This document shows, piece after piece, positions 23,900 to 31,703 of a DNA stretch of 48,720 nucleotides (position 1 is its first letter; each line of letters begins with the position of its first letter). Origin of the DNA: an uncultured Oscillospiraceae bacterium (GTDB lineage: Bacteria; Bacillota; Clostridia; Oscillospirales; Oscillospiraceae); NCBI GenBank assembly GCA_934622035.1, contig CAKTVG010000022.1, positions 1 to 48,720 of the forward strand, written 5' to 3'. Under the pieces are notes generated by a model, which saw only the letters and a list, made by a program, of their open reading frames with translations, made no database searches and was not told the origin of the DNA. Made by a program: the position numbers and the translations under genes.

Positions 23900-26218
23900 T
23901 TGAAAGCATTTGCAGTCTTTGAAAACGTCATTTGCCGGAAACGGCTGGAGCGGAAGTTTTTCGGCTTTTGCCGCCGCCGTCAGCCGGCGCTGCTGCGCTT
24001 TGTGCCTGCGCACATTGCGGCAGATTTCCTGTACTTTTTCCATCTCATTCCCCGTCAGCGCTATCTGGAAAAGCGCTGGAGCTTCTTAAAGGAGGTCAAA
24101 AATCCGGAGGCAAAGCTCTCCGCCTTCTTCAAAAAGCAGAAGACCTTCCTGCCGGAGCCTGAGGTGGAGGTCGTTTCCGATCAGCCGCGGCAGGTACTGT
24201 CCGCCTTCTGCGAGCCGAGAGGGCTGACGCTGCATGCGAACGATTACGATGTGCAGACCTGCCGCTTTGCGTCCTTCCGCACGGAGCCGCAGCTCATTGA
24301 GGGCGAGACGGGCTACACCACCTACGGCACGCTGCGCGGGCCGCTGATGGCGGGGGCGGCACGGAAAATCTACGTCTACCGCAGCTGGATGACTGACAGC
24401 CGCGGCAAATATCTCAAGGAAATCGCTTTCCGGGCGGTTTTGACCTACGGCGCGCTGCTTGTCTATGCGGTTCTGCTGGGCTATCTGTCACTGCACTATG
24501 CGGCGCTCGGCTCACAGGACGGCCCGGCGCTCTGGCAGTCCTATCTGGACTCCCCGGCCATTCAGCTGCTGAACATCGCGCCGGTGGTGCTGCTGATCTT
24601 CCTGCTGTATTTTCTGTTCAATAATGCGGCGGTTGCTGCACTGCTGACCTCGGCCCTGACGATGGTTCTGACGTGGATCAGCTGCTTTAAGATGATGTTC
24701 CGAGGCGACCCCTTCCTCTTTGAGGATATTCTGCTTGCCAAGGAAGCGACGGCCATGACCGGCAGCTATAAGGTCGTGCTGAGCCGGAGTATGATTCTTG
24801 TGATCATTGCGGTGTTGATTGCCGTTGCGGCCTTCGCGCTGTTTTTGCAGTACCGCTCGTACAAGCCGCGCACGCGCTTTGTTCTGGTGCTGGCGCTGAT
24901 CGCCGTCGCTGCCGTGGCGTATCCGAAGCTCTACCTTTCCGACGAGGTCTACACGAAGACCTACCGCCAGCTCTCCTTCCAGAGCTACTGGAGCGAGAGC
25001 GACCAGTTCCAGAACCGCGGCTTTATCTATCCCTTCCTGCGCAGCACCTCCAAGGGGCTGGATCATGCGCCTGCGGGCTACAATGAAAAGCGGGCGAAGG
25101 CCGCGCTGGGACAGTATGAGTACACGGATATCCCCGAGGAAAAGAAGGTCAATGTGCTTTCCTTTATGTTCGAGGGATACGCGGACTTCACGCGCTTTGA
25201 CGAGCTGACCTTTACCGAGGATCCCTACGAATTCCTGCATGCGCTGGAAGAAGAATCCTACAGCGGCTCGACGATCAGCTATGCCTTCGGCGGCGGAACG
25301 AACATCCCGGAGCGGCAGTTCCTGACCGGCCTGACGCAGCTGCCGAACTTCCGCAAGGCGACGAATTCCTATCCCTGGTACTTCCGTGAGCAGGGCTACA
25401 CGGTGGAGGGCAGCCATCCGTATTACAACTGGTTCTATAACCGCATTAACATCAATCAGGAGCTGGGTTTCCAGAACTATTACTTTGACGAGGATACCTA
25501 TATGGACCTCAACGGCGGCGAGCACCGCAGTCCGGACAGCATACTGTTCCCGCATGTGCTGGAGCTGTTCAACGAGGCGGCGGCGCGCGGAGAAAAGTAC
25601 TTCTGCTTCAACGTGACCTATCAGGGCCACGGGCCGTATTCCGCTGAGGTGGAGTACGACCACCCGTTTATCGAAAACAAGGGCTATACGGAAGAGTCCT
25701 TCAACTATTTCAATAACTACTTTGCCATCATCGACGATATTGACGACGCGCTGCGCGATATGGTCGAGACTCTACGCGAGAGCAGCGAGCCGGTGGTTCT
25801 GATTTTCTTCGGTGACCACATGCCCTGGATGGGCAACAATGAATCGGCCTATCTCGAGGCGGGTATCAACCTTGAGCTGGAGACGGACGAGGGCTTCTAT
25901 CAGCACTACTCTACGCCCTATGTGATCTGGGCGAACGACGCGGCGAAGCAGGTGCTTGGCAGCGATTTCGTGGGCGACGGCCCGGCAATCGGCACGAACT
26001 ATCTGATGAACCTGTTCTTTGAGCAGGCGGGCTACACCGGAAATGCTTACACGCAGTACACGACGCAGCTCATGCACGAGTTCCAGGATGTCCACAACAC
26101 CGGCATCTGCCTGTCCGACGGACAGGTTCTCCGGGAGCTGACGCCGGAGCAGCAGGAGCGGATCGACGAATTCCTCGATGTGCAGTATTACTGGCGCAAG
26201 CACTATATGACGCGCTGA
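23900..26218 (+). CDS. LTA-synthase-like sulfatase-fold membrane protein with degenerate HAD-like N-terminus
   Basis: A 772-residue protein with three parts. Residues 1-165 resemble a HAD phosphatase of the SerB/PgpC type (FGFCRRRQPALLRFVP; VVSDQPRQVL) but the catalytic DxD at the start is replaced (FENVI), so it is probably inactive. Five membrane helices follow (about 175-345). The C-terminal sulfatase-fold domain has the LtaS-like residues Glu425 (FMFEGYADF), Thr467 (FGGGTNIPERQFLTG), His577 (TYQGHGPY) and Asp639-His640 (FFGDHMPW). LtaS transfers glycerol phosphate from phosphatidylglycerol. The start is taken as TTG at 23900 after GAGAGGAG; a GTG at 23867 lies in a small hairpin without a ribosome site. 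Confidence 0.85.
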   Translation: MKAFAVFENVICRKRLERKFFGFCRRRQPALLRFVPAHIAADFLYFFHLIPRQRYLEKRWSFLKEVKNPEAKLSAFFKKQKTFLPEPEVEVVSDQPRQVLSAFCEPRGLTLHANDYDVQTCRFASFRTEPQLIEGETGYTTYGTLRGPLMAGAARKIYVYRSWMTDSRGKYLKEIAFRAVLTYGALLVYAVLLGYLSLHYAALGSQDGPALWQSYLDSPAIQLLNIAPVVLLIFLLYFLFNNAAVAALLTSALTMVLTWISCFKMMFRGDPFLFEDILLAKEATAMTGSYKVVLSRSMILVIIAVLIAVAAFALFLQYRSYKPRTRFVLVLALIAVAAVAYPKLYLSDEVYTKTYRQLSFQSYWSESDQFQNRGFIYPFLRSTSKGLDHAPAGYNEKRAKAALGQYEYTDIPEEKKVNVLSFMFEGYADFTRFDELTFTEDPYEFLHALEEESYSGSTISYAFGGGTNIPERQFLTGLTQLPNFRKATNSYPWYFREQGYTVEGSHPYYNWFYNRININQELGFQNYYFDEDTYMDLNGGEHRSPDSILFPHVLELFNEAAARGEKYFCFNVTYQGHGPYSAEVEYDHPFIENKGYTEESFNYFNNYFAIIDDIDDALRDMVETLRESSEPVVLIFFGDHMPWMGNNESAYLEAGINLELETDEGFYQHYSTPYVIWANDAAKQVLGSDFVGDGPAIGTNYLMNLFFEQAGYTGNAYTQYTTQLMHEFQDVHNTGICLSDGQVLRELTPEQQERIDEFLDVQYYWRKHYMTR

Positions 26219-26228
26219 ATAATGCGAA

Positions 26229-26265
26229 AAAAAAGACTGAGTTCAGAAAGAACTCAGTCTTTTTT
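26229..26265. terminator. Bidirectional terminator
   Basis: Sixteen base pairs (26229-26244 with 26250-26265) with A and T runs at the outer ends. It serves both the LTA-synthase-like gene and the convergent deoC. Confidence 0.92.
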
Positions 26266-26274
26266 CCGTGGAGC

Positions 26275-27009
26275 TTAACCCTCCATGATCTTCAGCGTTG
26301 CGCTGGCGCCGAGGCGGCTTGCGCCTGCCTTGAGCATGGCGACCGCTTCTTCATAGCTGTGGATGCCGCCGGAGGCCTTGACGCCCAGCTCGGGGCCGAC
26401 CGTCTCGCGCATCAGGCGGACGTCCTCGACCTTTGCACCGCCGGTGGAGAAGCCGGTGGAGGTCTTGACGAAGTCCGCGCCTGCCAGCTTGGCGGCGGTG
26501 CAGGCTCTGACCTTTTCCTCGTCGGTCAGCAGGCAGGTTTCGATGATAACCTTGACCTTTGCGCGGCCCTTGACGGTGTTCACGACGCCCTCGATGTCGC
26601 GCTTGACGAGCTTCCAGTCGCCGGATTTGACTGCACCGATATTGATGACCATGTCCACCTCGCGCGCGCCGCGGTTGGCGGCGTCGAAGGCCTCAAAGGC
26701 CTTGGCCTCCGGCGTGCTGGCGCCGAGCGGGAAGGCGATGACGCAGCAGGGCGTGACGTCCGTACCGGCGAGCTGCTGCGCGACAAACTCAATATAGGAG
26801 GGATTGACGCAGACGCTGGCGGTGCCGTATTTTTTGGCCTCGTCGCAGATGCGGCGGATGTCCTCCAGGCTGGCCTGGGGCTTGAGGTAGGTGTGGTCGA
26901 TGTATTTGGGCATATCTGCGGGAGCGAGGCTGCCGGCCATCGGCTCGGGAGCACGGGGCGCGTCGGCAAGCGCCTGCGTGGTTTCTGCGATAATCTTCTG
27001 AATATCCAT
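26275..27009 (-). CDS. deoC: Deoxyribose-phosphate aldolase DeoC
   Basis: DeoC splits 2-deoxyribose-5-phosphate into acetaldehyde and glyceraldehyde-3-phosphate, the last step of deoxynucleoside use. The 244-residue protein has the class I aldolase barrel with VKVIIETCLLTDEEK, the Schiff-base lysine in FVKTSTGFSTGGA, and the second conserved lysine in GVKASGGI. A roughly 35-residue N-terminal leader precedes the usual start of the fold (YIDHTYLKP). The ATG at 27009 follows AAAGGA; upstream in-frame codons run antisense to the thioredoxin gene and are rejected. Its substrate comes from the deoB product encoded 10 kb away. Confidence 0.95.
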   Translation of the reverse strand: MDIQKIIAETTQALADAPRAPEPMAGSLAPADMPKYIDHTYLKPQASLEDIRRICDEAKKYGTASVCVNPSYIEFVAQQLAGTDVTPCCVIAFPLGASTPEAKAFEAFDAANRGAREVDMVINIGAVKSGDWKLVKRDIEGVVNTVKGRAKVKVIIETCLLTDEEKVRACTAAKLAGADFVKTSTGFSTGGAKVEDVRLMRETVGPELGVKASGGIHSYEEAVAMLKAGASRLGASATLKIMEG

Positions 27010-27045
27010 GAACTTTACCGTTCCTTTCTGTGATGTTCTGCAAAA

Positions 27046-27074
27046 AGTATAGCATATTCCAAAGTCGGTGTCAA
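27046..27074 (-). promoter_or_regulatory. Promoter of deoC
   Basis: On the minus strand, perfect TTGACA (27069-27074), 17 bases and TATACT (27046-27051). Confidence 0.8.
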
Positions 27075-27129
27075 TGCGTATAAAACGCCGCGAAGGGCAT
27101 ACACTGAGGGGGAAAGGGAGTGGATAAGC

Positions 27130-27435
27130 TTGGCGGTTACGGAAGCGACGCGGCGCGCGGAGCTGGAACGGGGACGCGTGCTGGTGGACTTTTATGCGCA
27201 GTGGTGCGGCCCCTGTAAGGCCTTTGCGCCGACGTTTGAGGCGCTGGCAGAGCGCTATGGCGGGAGGACCGAATTCTGCCGCGTGGATGTGGACGCCGCG
27301 CCGGAGCTGGCGCGGGCGTTTCAGATCATGAGCGTGCCGACGCTCGTGCTGCTGGAGGACGGCGCGGTAAAGACGCGCCTCAGCGGCGCAAAGTCGGAGG
27401 AAGAGCTGATACGGCTTTTCGCACTGGAGGAATAA
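27130..27435 (+). CDS. trxA: Thioredoxin
   Basis: A 101-residue thioredoxin with the active site WCGPC (Cys26, Cys29) and the cis-proline turn MSVPTLVLL (about 70-78). It reduces disulphides in cytoplasmic proteins. The start is a TTG at 27130 after a GGGAG site; no ATG fits. There is no thioredoxin reductase gene beside it, so it may use one encoded elsewhere. A strong terminator follows, so it appears monocistronic. The symbol is by similarity; the genome may hold several thioredoxins. Confidence 0.88.
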   Translation: MAVTEATRRAELERGRVLVDFYAQWCGPCKAFAPTFEALAERYGGRTEFCRVDVDAAPELARAFQIMSVPTLVLLEDGAVKTRLSGAKSEEELIRLFALEE

Positions 27436-27438
27436 AGC

Positions 27439-27488
27439 ACCGGGGCTGCTTGTCAAAACTCTTTAGACAAGCAGCCCCGGTACGGTTT
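27439..27488. terminator. Terminator between thioredoxin and DUF4190 genes
   Basis: Sixteen perfect base pairs (27439-27454 with 27466-27481), then a T6 run on the plus strand at about 27485. It probably also limits the convergent operon. Confidence 0.88.
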
Positions 27489-27489
27489 T

Positions 27490-27843
27490 TTACAGGGGCA
27501 GCATGTTTACGAAAGCGTAGAATGATCTCGTGCCGTCGATGAAATAGACGAGAAGCGCGATATAGAGAATCAGGCAGAGAATGGATACGGGAATACCGAT
27601 GATGGACAGAATTCTGCCGATGTGCGTTGGCTTCGTGTCGCGGCCGTAGTTCTTCCCGCGGCCGATTCCGGCGGTGATCAGACCGGCAATGGCGAAGGGC
27701 AGCCCGACAAAAAAGCTGCACAGGGAGGCGATGCCGAGGCCCAGCGTAACATAGCCCAGCACACGCGCAGAGGTGGGCACGATGGGCGAGGCGTTTACCG
27801 GAATGTTGGAATACCGGTTGTCAAATTCGTTGAATTCATTCAT
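27490..27843 (-). CDS. Small membrane protein, DUF4190-like
   Basis: A 117-residue protein with a polar N-terminus and two or three hydrophobic segments (about 28-60 and 78-105). The pattern RVLGYVTLGLGIASLCSFF then PFAIAGLITAGIGRGK matches the DUF4190 type of small membrane proteins. The ATG at 27843 is preferred, because AAAGGA lies 9 bases upstream; the ATG at 27852 would leave no spacing. It overlaps the end of the yfhO-like gene, so it is the last gene of that operon. Function unknown. Confidence 0.75.
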   Translation of the reverse strand: MNEFNEFDNRYSNIPVNASPIVPTSARVLGYVTLGLGIASLCSFFVGLPFAIAGLITAGIGRGKNYGRDTKPTHIGRILSIIGIPVSILCLILYIALLVYFIDGTRSFYAFVNMLPL

Positions 27844-30619
27844 AGAAATCATTCCTTTCTGTTGGTGAAACGGATTCGGTGGGTTCTTCTATTGCAGGCT
27901 GCACGGGGGCAGCGGGCTTGCGCTTGGGGTCGGGGAAGAGGACGGGACGGCGGCGCAGGCCGATCCAGAGTGCGGCGAGGGCTGTAAGACAGACAGCCGA
28001 GACGGCGATGCCGGTGTTTAGCCCCGGCGCGCGGTAGCGCAGGACAATTTCATGGCGGCCCTGCGTCAGGGGGAAGGCGATGACGCTGTCCGTCAGCTTC
28101 AGGTCCTTATTTTCCGGGTCGTAGGTTTCGGCAAGCGCAACCTCCTGCCCGTCGACAAAGGCCTGCCAGCCCGGCTCACAGGGGATGGAGGTGTAGAACA
28201 GGCCATCCTGCACGGCGTCGATGGTCCCGGCGATTTTCGTGTCGGAGAATTCCGTCAGCTCCCAGGGGCTGCGGGAAAGCAGCTCCAGACCTTCGTTGAA
28301 GACTGCGTCGTTCTGCTCGGCGACGTCCAGCGAGATCGTGCCGCTTTTGCCGGCCTCCACGGCGTAGGTGAAGGTCAGGGTATCTCCGGCGGAGAAGGTG
28401 CCGATGCCGAAGAGACAGCGCACCTTGATGTTGCGGCTGAAGAGCAGCTCACCGTTGCAGTAGACATCGAGGTCATAGTTGCCGCTTGACTTTGTCGTCG
28501 CGCAAAAGAAGCCGTCCTCTTCGACGGTGTAGCTGATGCTCAGGTCAGTGGAGTCCGTCTGCTTTTCGGTGGAGTAGCTGTACTGCGTGCCGCTGGTGCC
28601 GCTGGCGCGGATGGTCGCCTCGCCGGGGGCGTCCAGGCCGCTGTGCTTCAGGTGGGTATAGAGCGGCGCTTCCAAGCCCGTGGCCAGGCGGAACATCTCC
28701 TCCTGTTCCAGGATGGGGTTATAGCGGTTTTCCTCCGTGACGAAATCGCCCAGGGCGCTGCCGGCGAGAAAGCCGAGGGAGACATAGGCGGTGTTTTCCA
28801 TCAGAAGAACGTTGCCGGAGGAGGCGGCGAGCGTGTGATAGCTCTGGTCCGTCTGCTTGCCGTCGCGGTCGATGAGGTACTTGACGCCGCACATCAGGTC
28901 GGTGAAGGGTGTGCTCTGGTAGTAGAGATAGCGGTTGCTGGCGGGCCAAGAGGACAGCCCCAGCGAACGCGAGAAGCGGTTGAAGCGCACATTGGCAGAC
29001 GAGGTGAAGATGGACACGCCGTGGTAGCCGTTGAGCGCGCCGTCGTTGAGCGTCTGCGTGTTGGAGACCTCGGTGCGCCAGAAGAGTTCCTCCGACTCCC
29101 GCTCCTGCATGGCCTCAAGCACTGCCTGCACGTCCTCTCCCTCGCGGGGGTAGGTGGAGCGTGTGGTCATGGCGACGGTGGCCACGCCGATGGCAAAGCT
29201 TGCGACCATCTCCAGAGAGAATACGCCCGCCAGCACGATGGCGGCCGCCTCGCGCCGGTTTTTGTAATAGAGCACCATCGCCACACAGCAGATCAGCAGA
29301 CATACGGCGCTCAGCGCGATGCGCCGGACGGCGTCCTCCTCACCCAGCCCGCAGGCGGCCAGCCCCAGGCAGACCGGAAGAATTACGGCAAGGTGCCAGG
29401 GCTTGAACCAGCGCAGCTGCGTATAGGCGCGGAAGGCCATGGTGATCAGTACAAAGCTGAAAAGGAAGCTGAACCGGTAAGGCAGCATGTTGGGAAAGTG
29501 GAAGCCGTGCCAGACATAATCGAGAATGCGGAAAATAAAGCTTGCCAGGAAGAACAGCAGCAGCGCCAGACTGACCAGCTTCTCGCGCAGGCGGATGCGC
29601 TTGCAGCAGAAGTAGAACACCGCCAGCGCCACCGTGGAGAAGCCGCAGAAGAGATTGGGCAGGCCCTCCATTTTCGTCGGCACCGTGGAGGTTAGCAGAC
29701 CGGAGAGCACCTGCCGCGCGGCGGAGAGAAAGCCGGGGATGGTTTCCGTGCGCAGCGTTTCCCAGACGCCGCCCTCGCCAATGGTGCCGGAGCCGCTTTC
29801 CGCGATGTTCATCGCCAACAGGCGCGGCAGCTCACTTGCAGCGGAGTAGGTGTTGCCCAGCGCATAGAGCGTGGGCAGGAGCAGCGCTGCCGTCACGCCG
29901 ACGGAGAGCAGAGTGCACAGCGCAACGCGCGCCAGCCGCCGCCAGAAGCCTGCAAAGCCGTTCGGACGGCAGATGCAGTAGCCAAAGAAGGCCAGCGCGA
30001 CGAAAATACAGCAGAAAAAGCTCAGATAGTAGTTGCACCAGAGACTCAGCGCCAGAGAGGCTGTGTAGAGCCGGAATTTTCCATCGCGCAGCAGGCAGAC
30101 TGTCCCCGCCACGAGCAGCGGGAAGATGGCGAGCACATCCAGCCACATGAGGTTCCAGTAATAGCCCGCAATGTAGGCGCAGAAGGCGTAGAGCATGCCG
30201 AAGAAGGGCAGCGTCCAGTCGTTGCGGTAGAAGACCAGCTTCAGATACCATGCGAAAAACAGCCCGGAAAGGGAGACTTTCAGTACGATCAGAAGGGCGA
30301 AGTATTCGCGCAGAAGGGACGCCGGGATCAGCACCGTAAGGAAATTCAGGGGACAGGCGAGGTAATAGGCATACAGTGAGAGGTAGCTCGTGCCCATGCC
30401 GACGTCCCAAGTGTATTGCAAGGAGCCGCCGGAGAGCAGCTTTTCGCGGAAGGCGGCGAAGAAGGGATAATACTGGTGCCAGCCGTCGTGCGCCAGCGCT
30501 TGCCCGTCGCCTACGGGCCAGATGCCCGCGACGCAGAAGGACAGAACGACGACGGCGAAGGGAATGCAGAAGGAGAGCACAAGCGGCAGCCGGCGCTTCC
30601 TCCTTTGCAGATGGTTCAT
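27836..30619 (-). CDS. YfhO-family multi-membrane protein
   Basis: A 927-residue protein of the YfhO family. It starts with positive charges and a membrane helix, then the conserved extracytoplasmic block DGWHQYYPFFAAFREKL (about 45-61). About a dozen membrane helices follow up to residue 480, then a large extracellular domain, and a last helix near 880-900. YfhO proteins are GT-C-fold glycosyltransferase-like enzymes; in Listeria and Bacillus one is needed for sugar decoration of lipoteichoic acid. That, with the LTA-synthase-like gene 2 kb away, suggests a teichoic-acid role. It follows pdxY by eight bases. Confidence 0.88.
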   Translation of the reverse strand: MNHLQRRKRRLPLVLSFCIPFAVVVLSFCVAGIWPVGDGQALAHDGWHQYYPFFAAFREKLLSGGSLQYTWDVGMGTSYLSLYAYYLACPLNFLTVLIPASLLREYFALLIVLKVSLSGLFFAWYLKLVFYRNDWTLPFFGMLYAFCAYIAGYYWNLMWLDVLAIFPLLVAGTVCLLRDGKFRLYTASLALSLWCNYYLSFFCCIFVALAFFGYCICRPNGFAGFWRRLARVALCTLLSVGVTAALLLPTLYALGNTYSAASELPRLLAMNIAESGSGTIGEGGVWETLRTETIPGFLSAARQVLSGLLTSTVPTKMEGLPNLFCGFSTVALAVFYFCCKRIRLREKLVSLALLLFFLASFIFRILDYVWHGFHFPNMLPYRFSFLFSFVLITMAFRAYTQLRWFKPWHLAVILPVCLGLAACGLGEEDAVRRIALSAVCLLICCVAMVLYYKNRREAAAIVLAGVFSLEMVASFAIGVATVAMTTRSTYPREGEDVQAVLEAMQERESEELFWRTEVSNTQTLNDGALNGYHGVSIFTSSANVRFNRFSRSLGLSSWPASNRYLYYQSTPFTDLMCGVKYLIDRDGKQTDQSYHTLAASSGNVLLMENTAYVSLGFLAGSALGDFVTEENRYNPILEQEEMFRLATGLEAPLYTHLKHSGLDAPGEATIRASGTSGTQYSYSTEKQTDSTDLSISYTVEEDGFFCATTKSSGNYDLDVYCNGELLFSRNIKVRCLFGIGTFSAGDTLTFTYAVEAGKSGTISLDVAEQNDAVFNEGLELLSRSPWELTEFSDTKIAGTIDAVQDGLFYTSIPCEPGWQAFVDGQEVALAETYDPENKDLKLTDSVIAFPLTQGRHEIVLRYRAPGLNTGIAVSAVCLTALAALWIGLRRRPVLFPDPKRKPAAPVQPAIEEPTESVSPTERNDFYE

Positions 30620-30627
30620 GCTTCCTC

Positions 30628-31458
30628 CTATTCTCCCAGACTGCTGATCAGCAGGGGAAGGGTTGCTTCAAAGTTTACGCCGTACCAGCGGGCGTCCGGG
30701 TCGGCAGCGGTGACGCGCAGAGTCTGCACGACATAGTCCGAGGCGCGGGTGATGGCCTCTGCGGCGGAGCAACCCAGCGTCAGAAAGCCGACGCAGGCGC
30801 TGGCGAAGAGGTCGCCCGTGCCGTGGAAGACCACGGGGATGTACTCCGTCAGGTGCAGGGAAAAGGCGCCGCCGGCGTCCATGGAGGCAACGCCCATCTT
30901 CCCCTCCGCAGGGCGGACGCCGGTCAGGATCGCAGTGCGTGGGCCGAAGGCGAGCAGCTTTTCCAGAAGCGTGCGAAGATACTGCTGCGTGTGCGTTTCG
31001 CGGTAGGGCGTTCCGGTCAGCAGGCAGGCCTCGGTGATATTTGGTGTGATGATGTCTGCGCGGGCGCACAGGCGGCGCATCTTCTCCGGGAAGGCATCGT
31101 CAAAGCCGGCGTAGAGCCTGCCCTGATCGGCCATGACGGGGTCGACAAAGCGCAGCGTATCCGCTCCGCCGAACTGCGCCAGAAAGCGCTCCACAAAGTC
31201 TACCTGCGCGTCCGAGGCGAGGTAGCCGGTGTACACGGCGTCAAAGCGCAGCCCGAGCGCCTGCCAGTGCGCGGCAATGGGGTTGAGCTGGGCGGTGAGA
31301 TCCTTGCAGACAAAGCCGTCGAAGGCGGTGTGCGCGGACAGGACGGCCGTCGGCAGGGCGGCGCACTCGATGCCCATGGCGGAAAGCACCGGCAGCGCGA
31401 TGCTCAGCGAGCACTTGCCGACGCAGGACAGGTCTTGTATCGTTGCAATTCGTTTCAT
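30628..31458 (-). CDS. pdxY: Pyridoxamine kinase
   Basis: A 276-residue ribokinase-fold enzyme that phosphorylates pyridoxal, pyridoxamine or pyridoxine to salvage vitamin B6. Visible family features are the opening IQDLSCVGKCSLSIALPVLS (about 7-26), DPVMADQGRLY, the PNITEACLLTG block, and the anion-hole/catalytic loop FHGTGDLFAS with the base Asp. Such pyridoxamine kinases are common in Clostridia. It heads an operon with yfhO and the DUF4190 gene; no functional link to them is clear. A perfect TATAAT (31523-31528, minus strand) lies upstream, but its -35 is weak. Confidence 0.9.
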   Translation of the reverse strand: MKRIATIQDLSCVGKCSLSIALPVLSAMGIECAALPTAVLSAHTAFDGFVCKDLTAQLNPIAAHWQALGLRFDAVYTGYLASDAQVDFVERFLAQFGGADTLRFVDPVMADQGRLYAGFDDAFPEKMRRLCARADIITPNITEACLLTGTPYRETHTQQYLRTLLEKLLAFGPRTAILTGVRPAEGKMGVASMDAGGAFSLHLTEYIPVVFHGTGDLFASACVGFLTLGCSAAEAITRASDYVVQTLRVTAADPDARWYGVNFEATLPLLISSLGE

Positions 31459-31594
31459 TGGAATTCTCCGGGAAAATGCCGCTGCGCACGCGAAAAACGC
31501 GGCGCGGCGCTTTGTTTTCCTTATTATACCGCAGAATGCGGGGAAAGAAAAGCCCCGCTCTTAAAAATTCGAAGGAACAAACTTTTTGGAAAAA

Positions 31595-31642
31595 CTGGAA
31601 AATATGGTGTTTCCCTCTTGAAAAAAACACAAGATATAGTAT
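31595..31642 (+). promoter_or_regulatory. Two candidate NrdR boxes before nrdD
   Basis: The known NrdR box is ACACWATATATWGTGT. The 16 bases at 31627-31642 (ACACAAGATATAGTAT) agree at 14 of 16 positions. A weaker box at 31595-31610 agrees at 10, mainly in its right half (ATATGGTGT). Their starts are 32 bases apart, about three helical turns, as in proven NrdR targets. The right box overlaps the -10 of the nrdD promoter. Confidence 0.65.
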
Positions 31643-31645
31643 AAT
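31618..31645 (+). promoter_or_regulatory. Promoter of nrdD
   Basis: TTGAAA (31618-31623), 16 bases, perfect TATAAT (31640-31645). The -10 is centred in the palindrome AGATAT-N6-ATATCT (31632-31649). Confidence 0.75.
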
Positions 31646-31703
31646 ATCTCTCGAACACTTGAATGCAGAACGAAAACGGAATGTGAAATCGGGAGGAAAA
31701 CTT

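Noticed and set aside
27010..27456. Extended deoC reading frame to 27456
   Set aside because: It runs antisense through the thioredoxin gene and across the deoC promoter. The ATG at 27009 has a ribosome site and gives the expected aldolase.
31443..31703. 87-residue extension of nrdD
   Set aside because: It covers the nrdD promoter and NrdR boxes and is not like the family; the ATP-cone starts at 31704.
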